A stretch of 64,000 nucleotides of DNA from Pseudomonadota bacterium. GTDB lineage: Bacteria; Desulfobacterota; Binatia; Binatales; Binataceae. Positions 63,432 through 64,000 of the stretch are shown here, in pieces (positions within the stretch are counted from its first letter, which is position 1; every line of letters begins with the position of its first letter). The notes under the pieces were generated by a model. The model made no database searches and was not told the origin of the DNA. It worked only from the letters and a program-made list of their open reading frames with translations. The stretch lies in NCBI GenBank assembly GCA_021324855.1, contig JAJPIG010000022.1, forward strand, positions 1-64,000, read 5' to 3'. A program made the position numbers and the translations under genes.

Positions 63432-64000
63432 TCAACTGCGCAGACGGCGGTACTTCTCGACCATGTAGCTGCCGGCGGCCACCGATCCGCCGTCGACCGG
63501 AATCACGACGCCCGTGATGTACGCCGATTGCGGCGCGGCGAGGAACAGCACCGCGCGCGCGATTTCATCGACCGTCGCAAGCCGGCGCACCGGCACGTGC
63601 TCACCGCGCTCCTTGAGGCCCTCTTCGTCCCAGATTTCGCGCAGCATCTCGGTCAGCACCGGTCCCGGCGCGATCGCGTTAGCGGTGATTCCCGACGAGG
63701 CAAGGTCCATCGCCATCGCGCGTGTCAGTCCGATGATGCCGGCCTTGGCCGCCGCGTAATGGGCGGCTTCCGGCGGAGCCATCAGGCCCGCGATCGAGGC
63801 CATCGAGACGATTCGCCCGTAGCCGCGCCTGGCCATCTCGCGCGCCGCCGCCTGCGAACAGAAGAATGCGCCGGAGAGATGGATCGCAACGACGCGATTC
63901 CAGTTGTCGGCGGTCAGTTCGAGAAACGGGGCCGTGTTGCCGATGCCGGCGTTGTTGACGAGCACATCGATGCGCCCGAAGCGCTCCGCGACTGCGCCGA
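63432..64000 (-). CDS. Short-chain dehydrogenase/reductase, N-terminus cut by window edge
   Basis: The last 189 residues of a classical SDR are present; the glycine-rich cofactor motif lies outside the window. NNAG begins VLVNNAGIG, the catalytic Ser is in VSMASIAGL, and Tyr and Lys are in AHYAAAKAG (Y-x3-K). The C-terminal part includes IAPGPVLTEM and ITGVVIPVDGGS, so it probably forms a tetramer. It should oxidise or reduce an alcohol or ketone with NAD(P)H. It converges with the LLM gene with no gap. The reading frame continues cleanly to base 64000. Confidence 0.9.
   Translation of the reverse strand, partial: GAVAERFGRIDVLVNNAGIGNTAPFLELTADNWNRVVAIHLSGAFFCSQAAAREMARRGYGRIVSMASIAGLMAPPEAAHYAAAKAGIIGLTRAMAMDLASSGITANAIAPGPVLTEMLREIWDEEGLKERGEHVPVRRLATVDEIARAVLFLAAPQSAYITGVVIPVDGGSVAAGSYMVEKYRRLRS

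Noticed and set aside
1-64000. CRISPR arrays, tRNA or rRNA genes, prophage or intact insertion sequences
   Set aside because: No regularly spaced repeats, cloverleaf with anticodon, rRNA segments, phage structural genes or complete transposase were found by reading both strands; only IS3 and IS630 relics remain. A dedicated tRNA and IS search was not possible here.

Overview
This 64 kb window is chromosomal DNA from a GC-rich bacterium. It is packed with catabolic oxygenases and flavin enzymes. By eye the mix suggests an uncultivated soil or water lineage such as Candidatus Binatota (Desulfobacterota_B): five luciferase-like monooxygenases (LLM), two single-component Rieske oxygenases, an acetone-carboxylase-like pair, an AddAB-type nuclease and the ffs-dnaX-ybaB-recR order. 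The assignment is an inference; there is no rRNA gene to confirm it. I see no tRNA, CRISPR array or intact mobile element.

Layout. (1) 1-10.5 kb: the start of an amidase, a low-molecular-weight phosphatase/ArsC-like gene, and an IclR regulator divergent from a long operon. The operon encodes a two-subunit CoA-transferase, maleylacetate reductase, both subunits of an iron(II) hydroquinone 1,2-dioxygenase, 4-hydroxymuconic semialdehyde dehydrogenase, an LLM monooxygenase and an alpha/beta hydrolase, which is a full route from hydroquinone to 3-oxoadipyl-CoA. (2) 10.5-11.5 kb: repeat and IS3 debris and a small exported protein. (3) 11.5-20 kb: scattered aromatic or xenobiotic genes (FAD oxidoreductase, cupin, type I extradiol dioxygenase, TPP enzyme, LLM, MetE-like zinc enzyme, VOC protein, Rieske oxygenase). 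(4) 20-23.5 kb: DUF2141 protein, agmatine to putrescine genes (aguA, aguB) and an FAH-family hydrolase. (5) 23.7-26.7 kb: the housekeeping block SRP RNA, dnaX, ybaB/ebfC and recR. (6) 26.7-31.9 kb: lipoprotein cytochrome c, a PuuD-like membrane protein, an Rrf2 regulator, a receiver protein next to a sigma-54 activator, and a PTPS-family pterin enzyme. (7) 32-38.7 kb: addB-addA. (8) 38.9-44.7 kb: membrane proteins and a NitT/TauT-like ABC transporter. (9) 44.7-49 kb: an IS630 relic and then a tight four-gene cassette of two atypical alpha/beta hydrolases, an AMP-forming ligase and an acyl carrier protein, like the accessory genes of exosortase A loci but with no exosortase here. (10) 49-51.3 kb: an ECF sigma/anti-sigma/periplasmic-protein stress module. 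(11) 51.8-64 kb: a haem-oxygenase-like di-iron protein, a nitrilase relic, HyuA/HyuB (acetone-carboxylase-like) genes, an archaeal-type CTP-dependent riboflavin kinase, three more LLM enzymes, a Rieske oxygenase, another hydrolase/LLM pair and a truncated SDR gene.

How they work together. The core theme is oxygenation of aromatic or ketone substrates followed by ring cleavage and CoA-dependent funnelling to the TCA cycle. FMN-using LLM enzymes recur, twice directly after or before an alpha/beta hydrolase, and an unusual riboflavin kinase beside one of them may supply flavin. Five items deserve the closest look: the hydroquinone operon with its LLM/hydrolase pair, the exosortase-type cassette without exosortase, the archaeal-type riboflavin kinase, the HyuB protein with a fused zinc-ribbon tail, and a 23-bp perfect hairpin inside dnaX.
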